Shown: positions 1 to 11,523 of the stretch, in pieces
Position numbering within the stretch: position 1 is the stretch's first letter
How the letters are laid out: each line of letters opens with the position of its first letter
DNA from: Xanthobacteraceae bacterium
GTDB lineage: Bacteria > Pseudomonadota > Alphaproteobacteria > Rhizobiales > Xanthobacteraceae
Length of the DNA stretch: 64,000 nt
Assembly: GCA_019635635.1 (NCBI GenBank)
Contig: JAHBZB010000001.1
Location: 1,116,001 to 1,180,000, forward strand
Direction: 5' to 3'
Notes under the pieces: model-generated
What the model saw: only the letters and a program-made list of their open reading frames with translations
Told to the model about the DNA's origin: nothing
The model's database searches: none
Position numbers and translations under genes: made by a program

Positions 1-159
1 GAACATCGCCCCGATCATGAGCGCCGCCCAGGCGCCGGTCATGAAGGCGAAGCGGTGCAGGCCGACGAAGGGGATGTCCACGATCAGGCTAAGAAGCGCC
101 AGCACCGCGAGGATCACGGACAGGAGGAATACGATGGTGGTCGGCGCGGTCAGGCGCAT
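1..159 (-). CDS. small membrane protein, partial (C-terminus outside window)
   Basis: An open frame reads from an ATG at 157-159 on the minus strand to the window edge, giving 53 codons without a stop. The product starts MRLTAPTTIVFLLSVILALL and is almost entirely hydrophobic: one transmembrane helix at residues 8-28 and the start of a second from about residue 38. I do not recognise the family from this fragment. A GGAGAG sequence 5-6 bases upstream of the ATG fits a ribosome binding site. It is divergent from the DUF486-like gene at 273. Confidence 0.6.
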   Translation of the reverse strand, partial: MRLTAPTTIVFLLSVILAVLALLSLIVDIPFVGLHRFAFMTGAWAALMIGAMF

Positions 160-272
160 GGGTCTCTCCGGGAACTGCGTTTGCGGACGTTGTGGCGGGA
201 ATCGGATTCAGTCTAGCTTCGCGCCTCGTCCCGCGCGACTCCGCTTTTCCCCGTTCCCGCCCCGGTGCCCTG

Positions 273-620
273 ATGACGCTTTCGCCCGCGATCACGCCGA
301 TCCTGCTCCTGTTCGTTTCCAACATTTTCATGACCTATGCCTGGTATGGGCATCTGAAGGACAAGTCGTCGCCCATCATCTACGCGATCCTGTTCAGCTG
401 GGGCATCGCCTTCATCGAATACTGCTTCGCGGTGCCCGCGAACCGCATCGGGCACGGTGTCTATTCGGCGGCACAGCTCAAGACGATTCAGGAAGTCATT
501 ACACTGGTGATCTTCGCGGCGTTCTCGGTGCTTTACCTCGGCGAGAAGTTCACCTGGAATTATCTGGTCGGCTTCGCGCTGATCGCGGCCGGCGCCTATT
601 TCATCTTCCATAAGTGGTAA
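273..620 (+). CDS. DMT-superfamily small membrane protein (DUF486-like)
   Basis: The 115-residue product has four predicted transmembrane helices and no soluble domain. The sequence NIFMTYAWYGHLK followed by FSWGIAFIEYCFAVPANRIG matches what I know of the DUF486 family, a four-helix relative of drug/metabolite transporters. Its substrate is unknown. The frame is open upstream to 192, but that stretch is Arg/Pro-rich and unlike a membrane protein, so the ATG at 273 is the better start. It converges on the sugar dehydrogenase gene with 6 bases between stops. Confidence 0.75.
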   Translation: MTLSPAITPILLLFVSNIFMTYAWYGHLKDKSSPIIYAILFSWGIAFIEYCFAVPANRIGHGVYSAAQLKTIQEVITLVIFAAFSVLYLGEKFTWNYLVGFALIAAGAYFIFHKW

Positions 621-626
621 GGGCAG

Positions 627-1766
627 TTATTTCGCTGGCGTGAGCCGCAGGACCTTGCCGTTTCGCGCGTCGGTCAGGAGCCAGATCGCGCCGTCGGGCG
701 CCTGCCGCACGTCGCGGATGCGGTCGCCTCCGGCTTCGAGCAACGCTTCCTCTTTCACGAATTTTTCGCCGTTCACTTCGATGCGGTAGAGAGAAGTGAA
801 GACCAGCGAGCCGGTGAAGAGATTGCCCTTCCATCCGGGAAACAGATCGCCGGTGTAGAACATAGCACCCGAGGGCGCGATGGACGGCGTCCAGTAATGG
901 ATCGGCTGCTCCATGCCTTCCTTGTGCGTATTTTCGTGAATCTTCGCGCCGGAATAGTCGATGCCGTAGCCGATCACCGGCCAGCCGTAATTCTTGCCGG
1001 CTTCGGGAATGTTGATCTCGTCGCCGCCGCGCGGGCCGTGCTCGACGATCCAGAGCTTGCCGGTTTGAGGGTGAAGGACCGCGCCCTGCACGTTGCGGTG
1101 GCCGTAGGACCAGATTTCCGGCTTCGCGTCTTTATTCTTCACAAAGGGATTGTCCATGGGCACGCCGCCATCGGGCGTCACGCGGATGATCTTGCCGATG
1201 TGGTTGGAAAGCTCCTGCGCCGGCGTCTTCAGGTTACGCTCGCCGGTGGTGATGAAAAGATTGCCGTCGCGCGCGAACACGAGCCGCGAGCCGAAGTGAA
1301 AGCCGCCGGGCCGCGCAGGCTCCTGCCGGAAAATCACTTTTACGTCTTCCAGCGATGCCTTGCCGTCTTTTTCCACAAACTTCCCGCGCGCGACCGAAGT
1401 GCTCGAGCCGTTCGCGCCGCGCGGTTCGGCGAAACTCAGGAAAACCAGATTGTCTTTTACAAAATTGGGGGAGAGCGCGACGTCGAGCAGTCCGCCCTGG
1501 CCGACGGCGGCGACTTCGGGCACGCCTGCGACCGGATCGGAGAGTTTGTTGTCCTTGCCGATGATGCGAAGCCGTCCCGGCCGTTCGGTGACCAGCGCGC
1601 GGCCATCGGGCAGGAAGGCGAGACCCCACGGATTTTGCAATCCGCTGGCGATGACTTCGACGCTGATTTGCGCTTTTTCGCTTTTGACGACGGTCGCTTC
1701 GGTCTGCGCCGATGCGGGCACGGCGAACAGAAGCGGGAGCAGGAAAAGGGTGCGGATTTTTTTCAT
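627..1766 (-). CDS. PQQ-dependent sugar dehydrogenase (aldose sugar dehydrogenase family)
   Basis: The 379-residue product begins with a signal peptide (MKKIRTLFLLPLLFAVPASA) and is predicted to be periplasmic. The body is a six-bladed propeller of the glucose/sorbosone dehydrogenase family. Visible hallmarks are NPWGLAFLPDGRALVTERPG near the N-terminus, GGFHFGSRLVFARDGNLFITTGER in mid-protein (quoted in part: GGFHFGSRLVFARDG), EIWSYGHRNVQG, and EHGPRGGDEIN. Family members such as E. coli YliI oxidise aldoses using PQQ and pass electrons to the respiratory chain. The ATG at 1764-1766 puts the signal peptide at the N-terminus, so the nine residues upstream were excluded. No PQQ biosynthesis genes lie in the window. 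Confidence 0.88.
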   Translation of the reverse strand: MKKIRTLFLLPLLFAVPASAQTEATVVKSEKAQISVEVIASGLQNPWGLAFLPDGRALVTERPGRLRIIGKDNKLSDPVAGVPEVAAVGQGGLLDVALSPNFVKDNLVFLSFAEPRGANGSSTSVARGKFVEKDGKASLEDVKVIFRQEPARPGGFHFGSRLVFARDGNLFITTGERNLKTPAQELSNHIGKIIRVTPDGGVPMDNPFVKNKDAKPEIWSYGHRNVQGAVLHPQTGKLWIVEHGPRGGDEINIPEAGKNYGWPVIGYGIDYSGAKIHENTHKEGMEQPIHYWTPSIAPSGAMFYTGDLFPGWKGNLFTGSLVFTSLYRIEVNGEKFVKEEALLEAGGDRIRDVRQAPDGAIWLLTDARNGKVLRLTPAK

Positions 1767-1823
1767 GCAGGAAAGCCTAGAGCCTTCCTGCATAACCTGC
1801 CAACGCAGCGATGGTTCGGAAAA

Positions 1824-2150
1824 TCAGCGGCGGGTTCGGTTGGTGCGCTTGTTGTGCACCGGGGCCACATCCCGCAAGGCGAGGATGGTGAGAACGCCCA
1901 TCACGACCACGATCAGCGCGAGGATGCCCATGGTGGTGAGCGCGGAGCTTGCGGACTCTTCCATCATGATGAGGTCGCTGCGGTTCGAGGCCATGGCGCT
2001 GGAAGCGCCGGCTACGGCAAGGACCACGACGATCGAAAGGATCAGCGATACGGTGAGCGCAAGTTCGGTCACGGCAGTACCAAGCGCGCGCTTGCGGCTC
2101 GCCTCTGCAACGACGCTCTGAACCCGCTTGTCTGCCGGAATTTCAATCAT
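1824..2150 (-). CDS. hypothetical two-helix membrane protein
   Basis: The 108-residue product has a charged N-terminal segment (residues 1-24), a hydrophobic helix at about 30-48, a short polar loop, a second helix at about 70-92, and a basic tail ending in TNRTRR. I do not recognise a family. It reads in the same direction as the sugar dehydrogenase 58 bases downstream, but there is no overlap or shared motif pointing to a joint function. Confidence 0.55.
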   Translation of the reverse strand: MIEIPADKRVQSVVAEASRKRALGTAVTELALTVSLILSIVVVLAVAGASSAMASNRSDLIMMEESASSALTTMGILALIVVVMGVLTILALRDVAPVHNKRTNRTRR

Positions 2151-2328
2151 TTTCCCAACTCACCGCCACGCAACCGCGCCCGAAATGGGCACCTTTCGCC
2201 GCGCCGCGATTCTGGATCGAACAGAAGCAACTTAGATGCCGAGTTCGGCCAGCCCACGACCTTATTGTGTTCCCCTGTGGGAGCCCCACGGCGAAATCAT
2301 GGCAGACGGGCTTATGGCTGGCCAATCG

Positions 2329-2991
2329 TTAACTTATCGGGGCGGTCCCGCGTGCCGGCGCCAGCCCGAAACTGACGCTGGGAGGGACCGCGTCCATCGC
2401 TACATGCGCCGGATTGCCGCTGATCCGGGCAAGCCAGCGGCCGATGCCGGGGAAGGCATCGAGGTCGAAATCGCCTTCGCGGGCGACATGAGTATGGGCG
2501 TAGAGCGCGATGTCGGCGACCGTCTCGCGGCCGCCGACGAAGTAGTCGTGCTTCGCCAGATGCTGCTCCATCAGCGCAAGCGCCGCATAGCCGCGCTCCA
2601 TCCACTGATCGATTTCGTGGGTCCGGAGCTCGCGGCCGCCACGCACGAAATGGAGCCAGAACCGGGCCTCGGCGATTGCCGGTTCATGGCTGTGCTGTTC
2701 GAAGAACATCCAGCGCAGCGTTTCGGCGCGCTCGAAATTGTCGCGCGGCAGCCAGGCCGAGCCTTCGGCAAGGTAAACCAGAATCGCATTCGACTCGGCG
2801 AGCATACGGCCGTCGTCGAGCGCGAGCGCGGGAAGGCGGCCTTCGGGGTTGATCGCCAGATATTCGGGCGTGCGGTTCTCGCCCTTGAAACGGTCGATCT
2901 CGACGAGATGATAAGGCTGCCCGAGGCGCGCGAGCAGCATGCGCACCTTGTAGCTGTTGCCGGACGACTGCATCGAATAGAGCGTCAGCAA
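2329..2991 (-). CDS. glutathione S-transferase family protein
   Basis: The 220-residue product has the two-domain GST layout. The N-terminal thioredoxin-like domain shows LYSMQSSGNSYKVRMLLARL and the glutathione-contact segment GRMLAESNAILVYLAEG; the C-terminal half is an all-helical domain. Such cytosolic enzymes conjugate glutathione to electrophiles, and the exact substrate cannot be told. The upstream frame stays open to 3123 but is low-complexity. The best start is a TTG at 2989-2991, preceded by AGGAG at seven bases' spacing, which places the first beta strand (LLTLYSM) at the N-terminus as in other GSTs. Confidence 0.82.
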   Translation of the reverse strand: MLTLYSMQSSGNSYKVRMLLARLGQPYHLVEIDRFKGENRTPEYLAINPEGRLPALALDDGRMLAESNAILVYLAEGSAWLPRDNFERAETLRWMFFEQHSHEPAIAEARFWLHFVRGGRELRTHEIDQWMERGYAALALMEQHLAKHDYFVGGRETVADIALYAHTHVAREGDFDLDAFPGIGRWLARISGNPAHVAMDAVPPSVSFGLAPARGTAPIS

Positions 2992-4585
2992 GCCCCGTCT
3001 CCTGTCCCCAAAAGCCGCCGAAGGTGACCGAACCGCGGCGGCTTGGGAAGCCGTGCCCGGCATGGCAGCGCTGCGGCGCGTAAAGCCCCCATATGTTCGC
3101 GGTATGACGGGACGCTGCGGCATCCTGCGCGGCTCGGACCGGACAGGGTTGATGCGCGGTTAAGAATCGGGATCGACCCGCTCCTTCAAATTAGGTTCCC
3201 CTTAGTTTCGCGGTGGTATGGGAGCGGCACATTTTGAAGCATTCGGATATCGGCTTTGGGAGGTCAGGCGGTGCAGCAGGAAGCGGTATTGCCGACGGCG
3301 GCGGGAAGAGAGACGGCGCGGTTGCTATCGCCGACATTGCTTCTGTGCATCGCGGGTCTGCTTCTGCCGAACGCACTTTCGATCGGCGCGATGATTTCCG
3401 GCATTGGCCTGCCGCCCCGCACGACCGCGATCATTCTCTACGCGATGGTCGCGCTGTCGGTGCGCTATCTGGCGGCCGTTCCGGTTGCGGTTCTTTTCGT
3501 CGTGGTCGCGATCTACGACGGGATTTCGACGATCGCGCTCCAGTTCGGGCTGGCACCGAGCGAAATCGGCCTCGCACTTCATCTCGCCAACGAACTCGAC
3601 CTCTTCAAGTCGCCGCTGTACGCGGCGCTGATCGTGGGCGTGATTTCCTTTGCGGGACTTTGCATTTTCATGCTGACGCGCTTTCGCGCGGCGTTGCGAA
3701 ACGGAAGCACAGGAATTTTCCTGGCCGCGGTTCTGCTGTTCGTGGGCGCCGATTTCACCGGCAATACCTCGGCGCATTATCAGTTCGGCGCGCTTTACGG
3801 CGCGAATGCGCCGATGCAGTCCGCCGCCGTAAGTTCGGGTTTTCGCGATACGGTGCTCACCGGTAAGCCGAAGCGCGTATTGGTCGTGATCGTGGAAGCG
3901 CTCGGCAAGTTCGCGGATCCTTTGAAGCAGGAAGCGCTGCTGAAGCCGTTCCGGAATCCGGAATTGCAGAAGCGCTATCGGGTGACGAACGGCTCGACGA
4001 CCTATTTCGGATCGACCACCGCCGGCGAAATGCGCGAGCTTTGCGACACGCGTGCGTCCTACAGCAAGGTTGCCAGCCTGACGGGCGAACATTGTCTGCC
4101 GCAGCTCATGCGCGAACGCGGATATAAAACCGAGGCGCTGCATCACTTCACGAAGTCGTTCTTCGACCGCGCGGAGTGGTATCCGAAAATCGGTTTTCAG
4201 GAATACGCGTTCCGCGAAGACCTGAAGCCGAAGAAGCGAAGGAAGTGCGGCGGTCCGTTCCGCGCGCCTTGCGACGTGGAGATGCTGCCGCGCATTACGC
4301 GCGCGTTTCAGGAAGCCAAGGAGCCGCTGTTCTACTACTGGCTCACCTTGAGCACGCATGTGCCGGTGATGCTGAGTGACGCCACGCCGCGGCTCGATTG
4401 CGCCAATCGCGGCGGCGCGTTCGGACATAAGGAAGTCTGTGGCATGGCCGAACTGTGGATGGATGTGTTCGACGGCATCATCGACATGACGGCGCAGATC
4501 GGGCCAACCGAGATTCTGCTGGTCGGCGATCACAGCCCGCCCTTGTGGTCGCGCGCGGGCCGCGCATTGTTCGAGCCGGGAAAAG

Positions 4586-7107
<2,522 letters not shown>

Positions 7108-7220
7108 TCGCAGCGCAGTATGGAACTTTTGTCCGTTTTCGCGTTTATGGAATACGGCATTCGCCGGACTAAAAACGAGGCCCGGTTACGGGGCCGTGCT
7201 AAAAAGGGAGCCTTATCCAG

Positions 7221-7694
7221 ATGAACCGTCGTCTTTTTGCGCTCGTGGCCGGCGTGGCCGCGATCTTCGCTTTTGCCTCCAGCCCGGCCAGCGCGCAGCA
7301 TTTCGAGCGCGTAGGCACGCTCGAGTGCAAGGTCGCGCCGAACGTGAGCTTCGTGGTGGGTTCGCACCGCACCGCGGGCTGCTTCTTTTATCCGACCAAC
7401 AGCCGCCGCGCGCACCGCTATCGCGCCGACATCGGCCGCATCGGTCTCGACCTGAACATCAGCGGCGGCGGCGTGCTGGTCTGGGCGGTTCATGCCCATA
7501 ACAAGCGTCTCTATCCGGGCGATCTGCGCGGCACCTACACCGGTGCGTCGGGCAACATCGCGCTCGGCCTTGGCGTCGGCGGCAACGTGCTGGTCGGCGG
7601 TTCGCACAACACCGTCGCGCTCCAGCCGCTTTCGGGCGAAGGCAATATCGGAGTCGGCCTTTCGGTCGGTGTCGGTCAGCTCGTGCTGAACTAA
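7221..7694 (+). CDS. DUF992 family secreted protein
   Basis: The 157-residue protein starts with a signal peptide (residues 1-25, ending ASSPASAQ). The mature part matches the DUF992 family known from Hyphomicrobiales: GTLECKVAPNVSFVVGSHRTAGCFF with two conserved cysteines (positions given by the motif GTLECKV and the later AGCFF), then glycine-rich beta repeats (GNIALGLGVGGNVLVGGS and GNIGVGLSVGVGQL). It is presumably exported to the periplasm or outer membrane; the function is unknown. GGGAG lies about eight bases before the ATG. A strong terminator follows at 7719. Confidence 0.82.
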   Translation: MNRRLFALVAGVAAIFAFASSPASAQHFERVGTLECKVAPNVSFVVGSHRTAGCFFYPTNSRRAHRYRADIGRIGLDLNISGGGVLVWAVHAHNKRLYPGDLRGTYTGASGNIALGLGVGGNVLVGGSHNTVALQPLSGEGNIGVGLSVGVGQLVLN

Positions 7695-7718
7695 AAATAT
7701 TCTGCAATTTCTAACGAG

Positions 7719-7752
7719 CGCGGCCCGGAAGTTCCGGGCCGCGTTTGTTTTT
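7719..7752 (+). terminator. intrinsic terminator after DUF992 gene
   Basis: Two 12-base arms, CGCGGCCCGGAA (7719-7730) and TTCCGGGCCGCG (7732-7743), are perfectly complementary and are followed by TTTGTTTTT. It ends the DUF992 transcript ahead of the EF-G-like gene. Confidence 0.88.
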
Positions 7753-7900
7753 GCGTATTCGCTGCGATGCAAAGCGGGTTCGTGCTTGCGCTCGCGGCTT
7801 TTCGCTGAAACGATCATTTCCCGGCCGTCCTCTCTCGGCCGGTTTACCCGGTGATGCCGGGCGAGCGGCGCTCGACACCGAACCGGGCAGGGAGGTGTCG

Positions 7901-9991
7901 ATGGCTGACAATAAAGGCCCCGCACGTAACGGCTCTGCCGGGGCAGAGACTCTTAAGGGCATAAGTCGCAAGGGACCGCGCGCGATCGCGCTCGTAGGTC
8001 CGTTTCAATCCGGAAAAACCACATTGCTCGAGGCCATTCTCACCCGCACGGGTGCGATCGCGCGCGCGGGCAGCGTGGACGCGGGCACTTCGGTCGGCGA
8101 CGCCGGCGCGGAGTCGCGCGCGCACAAGATGAGCGTCGAGCTGAACGTCGCCTCGACGGAATTTTTAGGCGAGACCTATCACTTCATCGATTGTCCCGGT
8201 TCGGTCGAGTTCGCGCACGACATGCGCGCGGCGATCCCGGCGGTCGATGCCGCGGTCGTGGTCTGCGAGGCGGACCCGAAGAAAATTCCGCAACTGCAAC
8301 TCGTGATGCGCGAACTGGAGGCGCAGGGGATTCCGCGCTTTCTCTTCATCAATAAAATCGACAAGGCGGAGCGGCGGCTGCGCGAGACGCTCGCGATGTT
8401 GCAGCCGGTGTCGCGCATTCCGCTGGTGCTGCGCCAGATTCCGATCTGGAAGGACGGCATCGTCGCGGGCTTCGTCGATCTCGCGCTGGAGCGCGCGTTC
8501 ATTTACCGCGAATCCGCCGCGAGCGAAGTAGTCGATCTCGAAGGCGAGAATGCCTCGCGCAACAAGGACGCGCGCTTCACGATGCTGGAGACGCTCGCCG
8601 ATCACGACGACGAACTGATGGAGCAGTTGCTCGAAGACATGCAGCCGCCGCGCGACCGCGTATTCGACGACCTCTCGAAAGAGTTGCGGGATGGCGCGAT
8701 CTGCCCGGTGCTGATCGGCTCCGCCACGCGGCAGAACGGCGTGCTGCGCCTGATGAAAGCGCTGCGTCACGAAGCGCCGGGCGTTGCGGACACCGCCGCG
8801 CGGCTGAAGCTGAACGCGGGAACCGACGGTGTGGCCGATGTGGTGAAGACGCTGCATACGAGCCACGGCGGCAAGCTTTCGGTCGCGCGCGTGCTCTCCG
8901 GCGAAATCGGCGAAGGCGCGACCGTGTTGTCTTCGTCGGGTGCGACCGCGCGGGTCGCGGGCGTGTTCTCAATCAAAGGTACCGCGATCGAGAAACGCGG
9001 TGCCGCGAAAGCCGGCGATCTCGCCGGCTTCGGCAAGCTCGATCCGGTCGCGACCTGCGAGACGATCACGACCGGGAAACTCGCGGTCTCGCTCGGCGCG
9101 GTGGTGTCTTATCCGCCCGTACTATCGCTTGCGATTTCCGCCGCCGAACGCAAGGACGACGTGAAGCTCGGCCTCGCGCTCACGAAGCTGGCGGAGGAAG
9201 ATCCCTCGCTCAGCATTGTGCATAACGCCGATCTCGGCGAGATCGTGCTTTACGGGCAGGGCGAAATGCATCTGCGGGTCGCGGTCGAACGCCTGCGCGG
9301 GCGCTTCGGCGTCGCGGTGCATACGCATCCGCCGCGGGTCGGCTATCGCGAAACCATCCGCAAGCCGGCGACACAACGCGGCCGCCATAAGAAGCAATCC
9401 GGCGGGCACGGCCAGTTCGGCGATGTGGTGCTCGACATCAAGCCGCTGCCGCGCGGCGGCGGCTTCACTTTCGGCGACCGCATCAAAGGCGGCGTGGTGC
9501 CGCAACAATACGTGTCATCGGTCGAAACCGGCGTGCGTTCGTACCTGAAATGCGGGCCGCTCGGCTTTCCGGTGGTCGATGTCGCGGTGACGCTGACTGA
9601 TGGCTCGTACCATTCGGTCGATTCATCCGACATGGCGTTCCAGATGGCGGGGCGGCTTGCGATGAGCGAGGCGCTGCCGCAATGCCAGCCGGTGCTGCTC
9701 GAGCCGATCTTTGAAGTCGAGATCGCCTGCCCGAACGACGCGACCGCGAAGATCAACGCGATCCTGTCGCAGCGGCGCGGACAAATTCTCGGCTTCGAGG
9801 CGCGCGACGGATGGGACGGCTGGGATGTGGTGCGCGGACTGCTGCCAGAGTCCGCGATCGGCGACCTGATCGTTGAAGTACGCTCGGCGACCGCCGGTGT
9901 CGGCGGGCTTACTTCGCGCTTCGATCATCTCGCGGAACTGACCGGCAAACAGGCCGATCAGATCGTGACGTCGCGGCGCGCGGCGGAATAG
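7901..9991 (+). CDS. EF-G-like translational GTPase (non-canonical elongation factor G)
   Basis: The 696-residue protein has the full EF-G domain order: GTPase domain, domain II, and domains III-V. The P-loop is GPFQSGKTTLLEAI (about residues 31-44) instead of the canonical AHVDAGKTTTTERI. Switch II is DCPGSVEFAHDM instead of DTPGHVDF, so the histidine usually needed for GTP hydrolysis is replaced by serine. G4 is NKID. Domain V ends GLTSRFDHLAEL. It therefore belongs to the FusA2/EF-G-like subgroup rather than the main translocase, which normally sits in the str operon. The ATG at 7901 follows GGGAGG. A role in ribosome function under special conditions is inference. Confidence 0.8.
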   Translation: MADNKGPARNGSAGAETLKGISRKGPRAIALVGPFQSGKTTLLEAILTRTGAIARAGSVDAGTSVGDAGAESRAHKMSVELNVASTEFLGETYHFIDCPGSVEFAHDMRAAIPAVDAAVVVCEADPKKIPQLQLVMRELEAQGIPRFLFINKIDKAERRLRETLAMLQPVSRIPLVLRQIPIWKDGIVAGFVDLALERAFIYRESAASEVVDLEGENASRNKDARFTMLETLADHDDELMEQLLEDMQPPRDRVFDDLSKELRDGAICPVLIGSATRQNGVLRLMKALRHEAPGVADTAARLKLNAGTDGVADVVKTLHTSHGGKLSVARVLSGEIGEGATVLSSSGATARVAGVFSIKGTAIEKRGAAKAGDLAGFGKLDPVATCETITTGKLAVSLGAVVSYPPVLSLAISAAERKDDVKLGLALTKLAEEDPSLSIVHNADLGEIVLYGQGEMHLRVAVERLRGRFGVAVHTHPPRVGYRETIRKPATQRGRHKKQSGGHGQFGDVVLDIKPLPRGGGFTFGDRIKGGVVPQQYVSSVETGVRSYLKCGPLGFPVVDVAVTLTDGSYHSVDSSDMAFQMAGRLAMSEALPQCQPVLLEPIFEVEIACPNDATAKINAILSQRRGQILGFEARDGWDGWDVVRGLLPESAIGDLIVEVRSATAGVGGLTSRFDHLAELTGKQADQIVTSRRAAE

Positions 9992-10005
9992 ATCGTAAAA
10001 TAAAA

Positions 10006-10033
10006 AAACGGCCGGGGGAAATCCCGGCCGTTT
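10006..10033. terminator. bidirectional intrinsic terminator between EF-G-like and old yellow enzyme genes
   Basis: Arms AAACGGCCGGG (10006-10016) and CCCGGCCGTTT (10023-10033) pair perfectly around a six-base loop, with A-rich sequence on one side and T-rich on the other. It sits between two convergent stop codons and can serve both strands. Confidence 0.85.
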
Positions 10034-10050
10034 AATTCTCTGTGGCCCGA

Positions 10051-11127
10051 TTATCCGAGCGCCGGATAATCCGTGTAGCCCTTGGCTTCTCCCTGATAGA
10101 AGGTCGCGACATCGGGCGCGTTCAGCGGCGCGTTCTTTTTGAAGCGCGCGGGCAAATCAGGATTCGCAAGGAACGGTTTGCCGAAGGCGACCAGATCGGT
10201 GTCGCCGTTTGCAATCGCGCGTTCCGCGCTCGCGAGGTCGAACGAACCGGCTGCGATGTAGGTATTCGTGAAAATCTCGCGGAGTGCTGGCGAAATGCGC
10301 AGCGAAGCGTCCGCCGGATCGACGGCGTGAAGATAGCCGATGCCGAGCGAGTTCAGTTCGTCTGCGAGTTGCGAGAAGGTCGCGAGCGGATTGGAATCCG
10401 ACATCGAATTGTAGGCGCCATAAGGCGAAATGCGATAGCCGACGCGCTCCTTGCCCCAGACGCCGGTGACGGCCTCGGTGACTTCGAGCGGAAGACGAAT
10501 GCGGTTCGCGATGCTGCCGCCGTAGGAATCGGTGCGCTTGTTCGGGCCGTCGGCGGTGAACTGGTCGAGCAGGTAGCCGTTCGCGCCGTGAATTTCGACG
10601 CCGTCGAAGCCGGCCGCCTTCGCGTTCTTTGCGCCGGTACGGAATTGCTCGACGATGCCGGGCAACTCGGAGAGTTCGAGCGCGCGAGGCTTGGAAAAAT
10701 CTTTCTGACCCTGGGGCGTGAAAGTCTTGCCTTCGGCGGCGATCGCCGATGGGGCTACCGGCGATTCGCCGTTGTGAAAGTCGGAATGTGAGATGCGGCC
10801 GACATGCCAGAGCTGCGCGAAGATTACGCCGCCGGCCTTGTGCACGGCGTCCGTTACCTTCTTCCAGGCCTCGACCTGCGCGCCGGAATGAATGCCCGGG
10901 GTGCGGACATAGCCGACGCCCTGCGGGCTGACCTGCGTGCCTTCGGTGACGATCAGGCCCGCGCCCGCGCGCTGCGCGTAATATTCGGCGGCGAGCGGGT
11001 TCGCGGTGTTGCCTTCGACCGCGCGCGAGCGGGTCATCGGCGCCATCACGAAGCGGTTCTTCAGTTCGAGATCGCCGAGGCGGTAACTCGAGAAAAGCGT
11101 CTGTGCGGAAGTGTCATGAATGTTCAT
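10051..11127 (-). CDS. old yellow enzyme family alkene reductase (N-ethylmaleimide reductase-like)
   Basis: The 358-residue protein is an FMN-dependent TIM-barrel ene-reductase. Diagnostic segments are KNRFVMAPMTRSRA at the N-terminus, FAQLWHVGRISHSD, the active-site GVEIHGANGYLLDQF (His and Asn that bind the substrate carbonyl, plus the Tyr proton donor), and the phosphate-binding GSFDLASAERAI near the C-terminus. Such enzymes use NADPH to reduce electrophilic C=C bonds, maleimides and nitro compounds in the cytosol. The 62-residue gene upstream and the divergent TetR suggest an electrophile-inducible unit of the nemRA type. Confidence 0.88.
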   Translation of the reverse strand: MNIHDTSAQTLFSSYRLGDLELKNRFVMAPMTRSRAVEGNTANPLAAEYYAQRAGAGLIVTEGTQVSPQGVGYVRTPGIHSGAQVEAWKKVTDAVHKAGGVIFAQLWHVGRISHSDFHNGESPVAPSAIAAEGKTFTPQGQKDFSKPRALELSELPGIVEQFRTGAKNAKAAGFDGVEIHGANGYLLDQFTADGPNKRTDSYGGSIANRIRLPLEVTEAVTGVWGKERVGYRISPYGAYNSMSDSNPLATFSQLADELNSLGIGYLHAVDPADASLRISPALREIFTNTYIAAGSFDLASAERAIANGDTDLVAFGKPFLANPDLPARFKKNAPLNAPDVATFYQGEAKGYTDYPALG

Positions 11128-11235
11128 GGGAGTCGTCCTGTTCGGGGGAAGGGTGCCGGACGGTCCCGCGGGGGCACGCCTTGGACCGTCCGGCTGTCTC
11201 CGCGGTGTGGGGGAGGAAGTACCGCGGTAGGCAAT

Positions 11236-11424
11236 TCAGGGTTGGAGAGCGCTTTCGCGGTGTTCCGCGATCCGGAGGAACTCGGCCTCGAGGGCCTCGG
11301 GATCGACGCCATCCGCCTCCATGACCGACCGGATCAGCGGATCGGTCAGGGCGTCAGCCATGCTGATCTCGCTATTGCAGGCGGGCAGGCTAAATGCGTT
11401 AAAAGCGTCAAGGCATCGACTCAT
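11236..11424 (-). CDS. small acidic hypothetical protein upstream of the ene-reductase
   Basis: A 62-codon frame starts at an ATG (11422-11424) with GGGAGA five to six bases upstream. The product is acidic in its second half (EADGVDPEALEAEFLRIAEH), is predicted mostly helical, and has no signal peptide or membrane helix. I do not recognise a named family. It lies 108 bases upstream of the ene-reductase in the same direction and opposite the TetR gene, so it is probably the first gene of the TetR-controlled transcript. The strong ribosome binding site is the main evidence that it is translated. Confidence 0.6.
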   Translation of the reverse strand: MSRCLDAFNAFSLPACNSEISMADALTDPLIRSVMEADGVDPEALEAEFLRIAEHRESALQP

Positions 11425-11471
11425 CGGGCTCTCCCTGGTTTCGAGGGTCGGTACCAGCAGGAGCTTGATTT

Positions 11472-11508
11472 GGTACCGATCAGTAACATATAGGTACTGA
11501 CCGGTAAC
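11472..11508. promoter_or_regulatory. two copies of a TetR-type operator
   Basis: GGTACCGATCAGTAAC (11472-11487) and GGTACTGACCGGTAAC (11493-11508) are direct repeats 21 bases apart, about two helical turns. Each is an imperfect palindrome around ACCGATCAGT or ACTGACCGGT. They lie in the 99-base gap between the divergent 62-residue gene and the TetR gene, which is where an autoregulatory operator is expected. Confidence 0.65.
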
Positions 11509-11523
11509 ACCTGAGTCAAGGGC

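Noticed and set aside
897-2375. 492-codon open frame on the plus strand
   Set aside because: It lies antisense to the sugar dehydrogenase and a membrane-protein gene, is Arg/His/Ala-rich without domain similarity, and is a by-product of high third-position GC.
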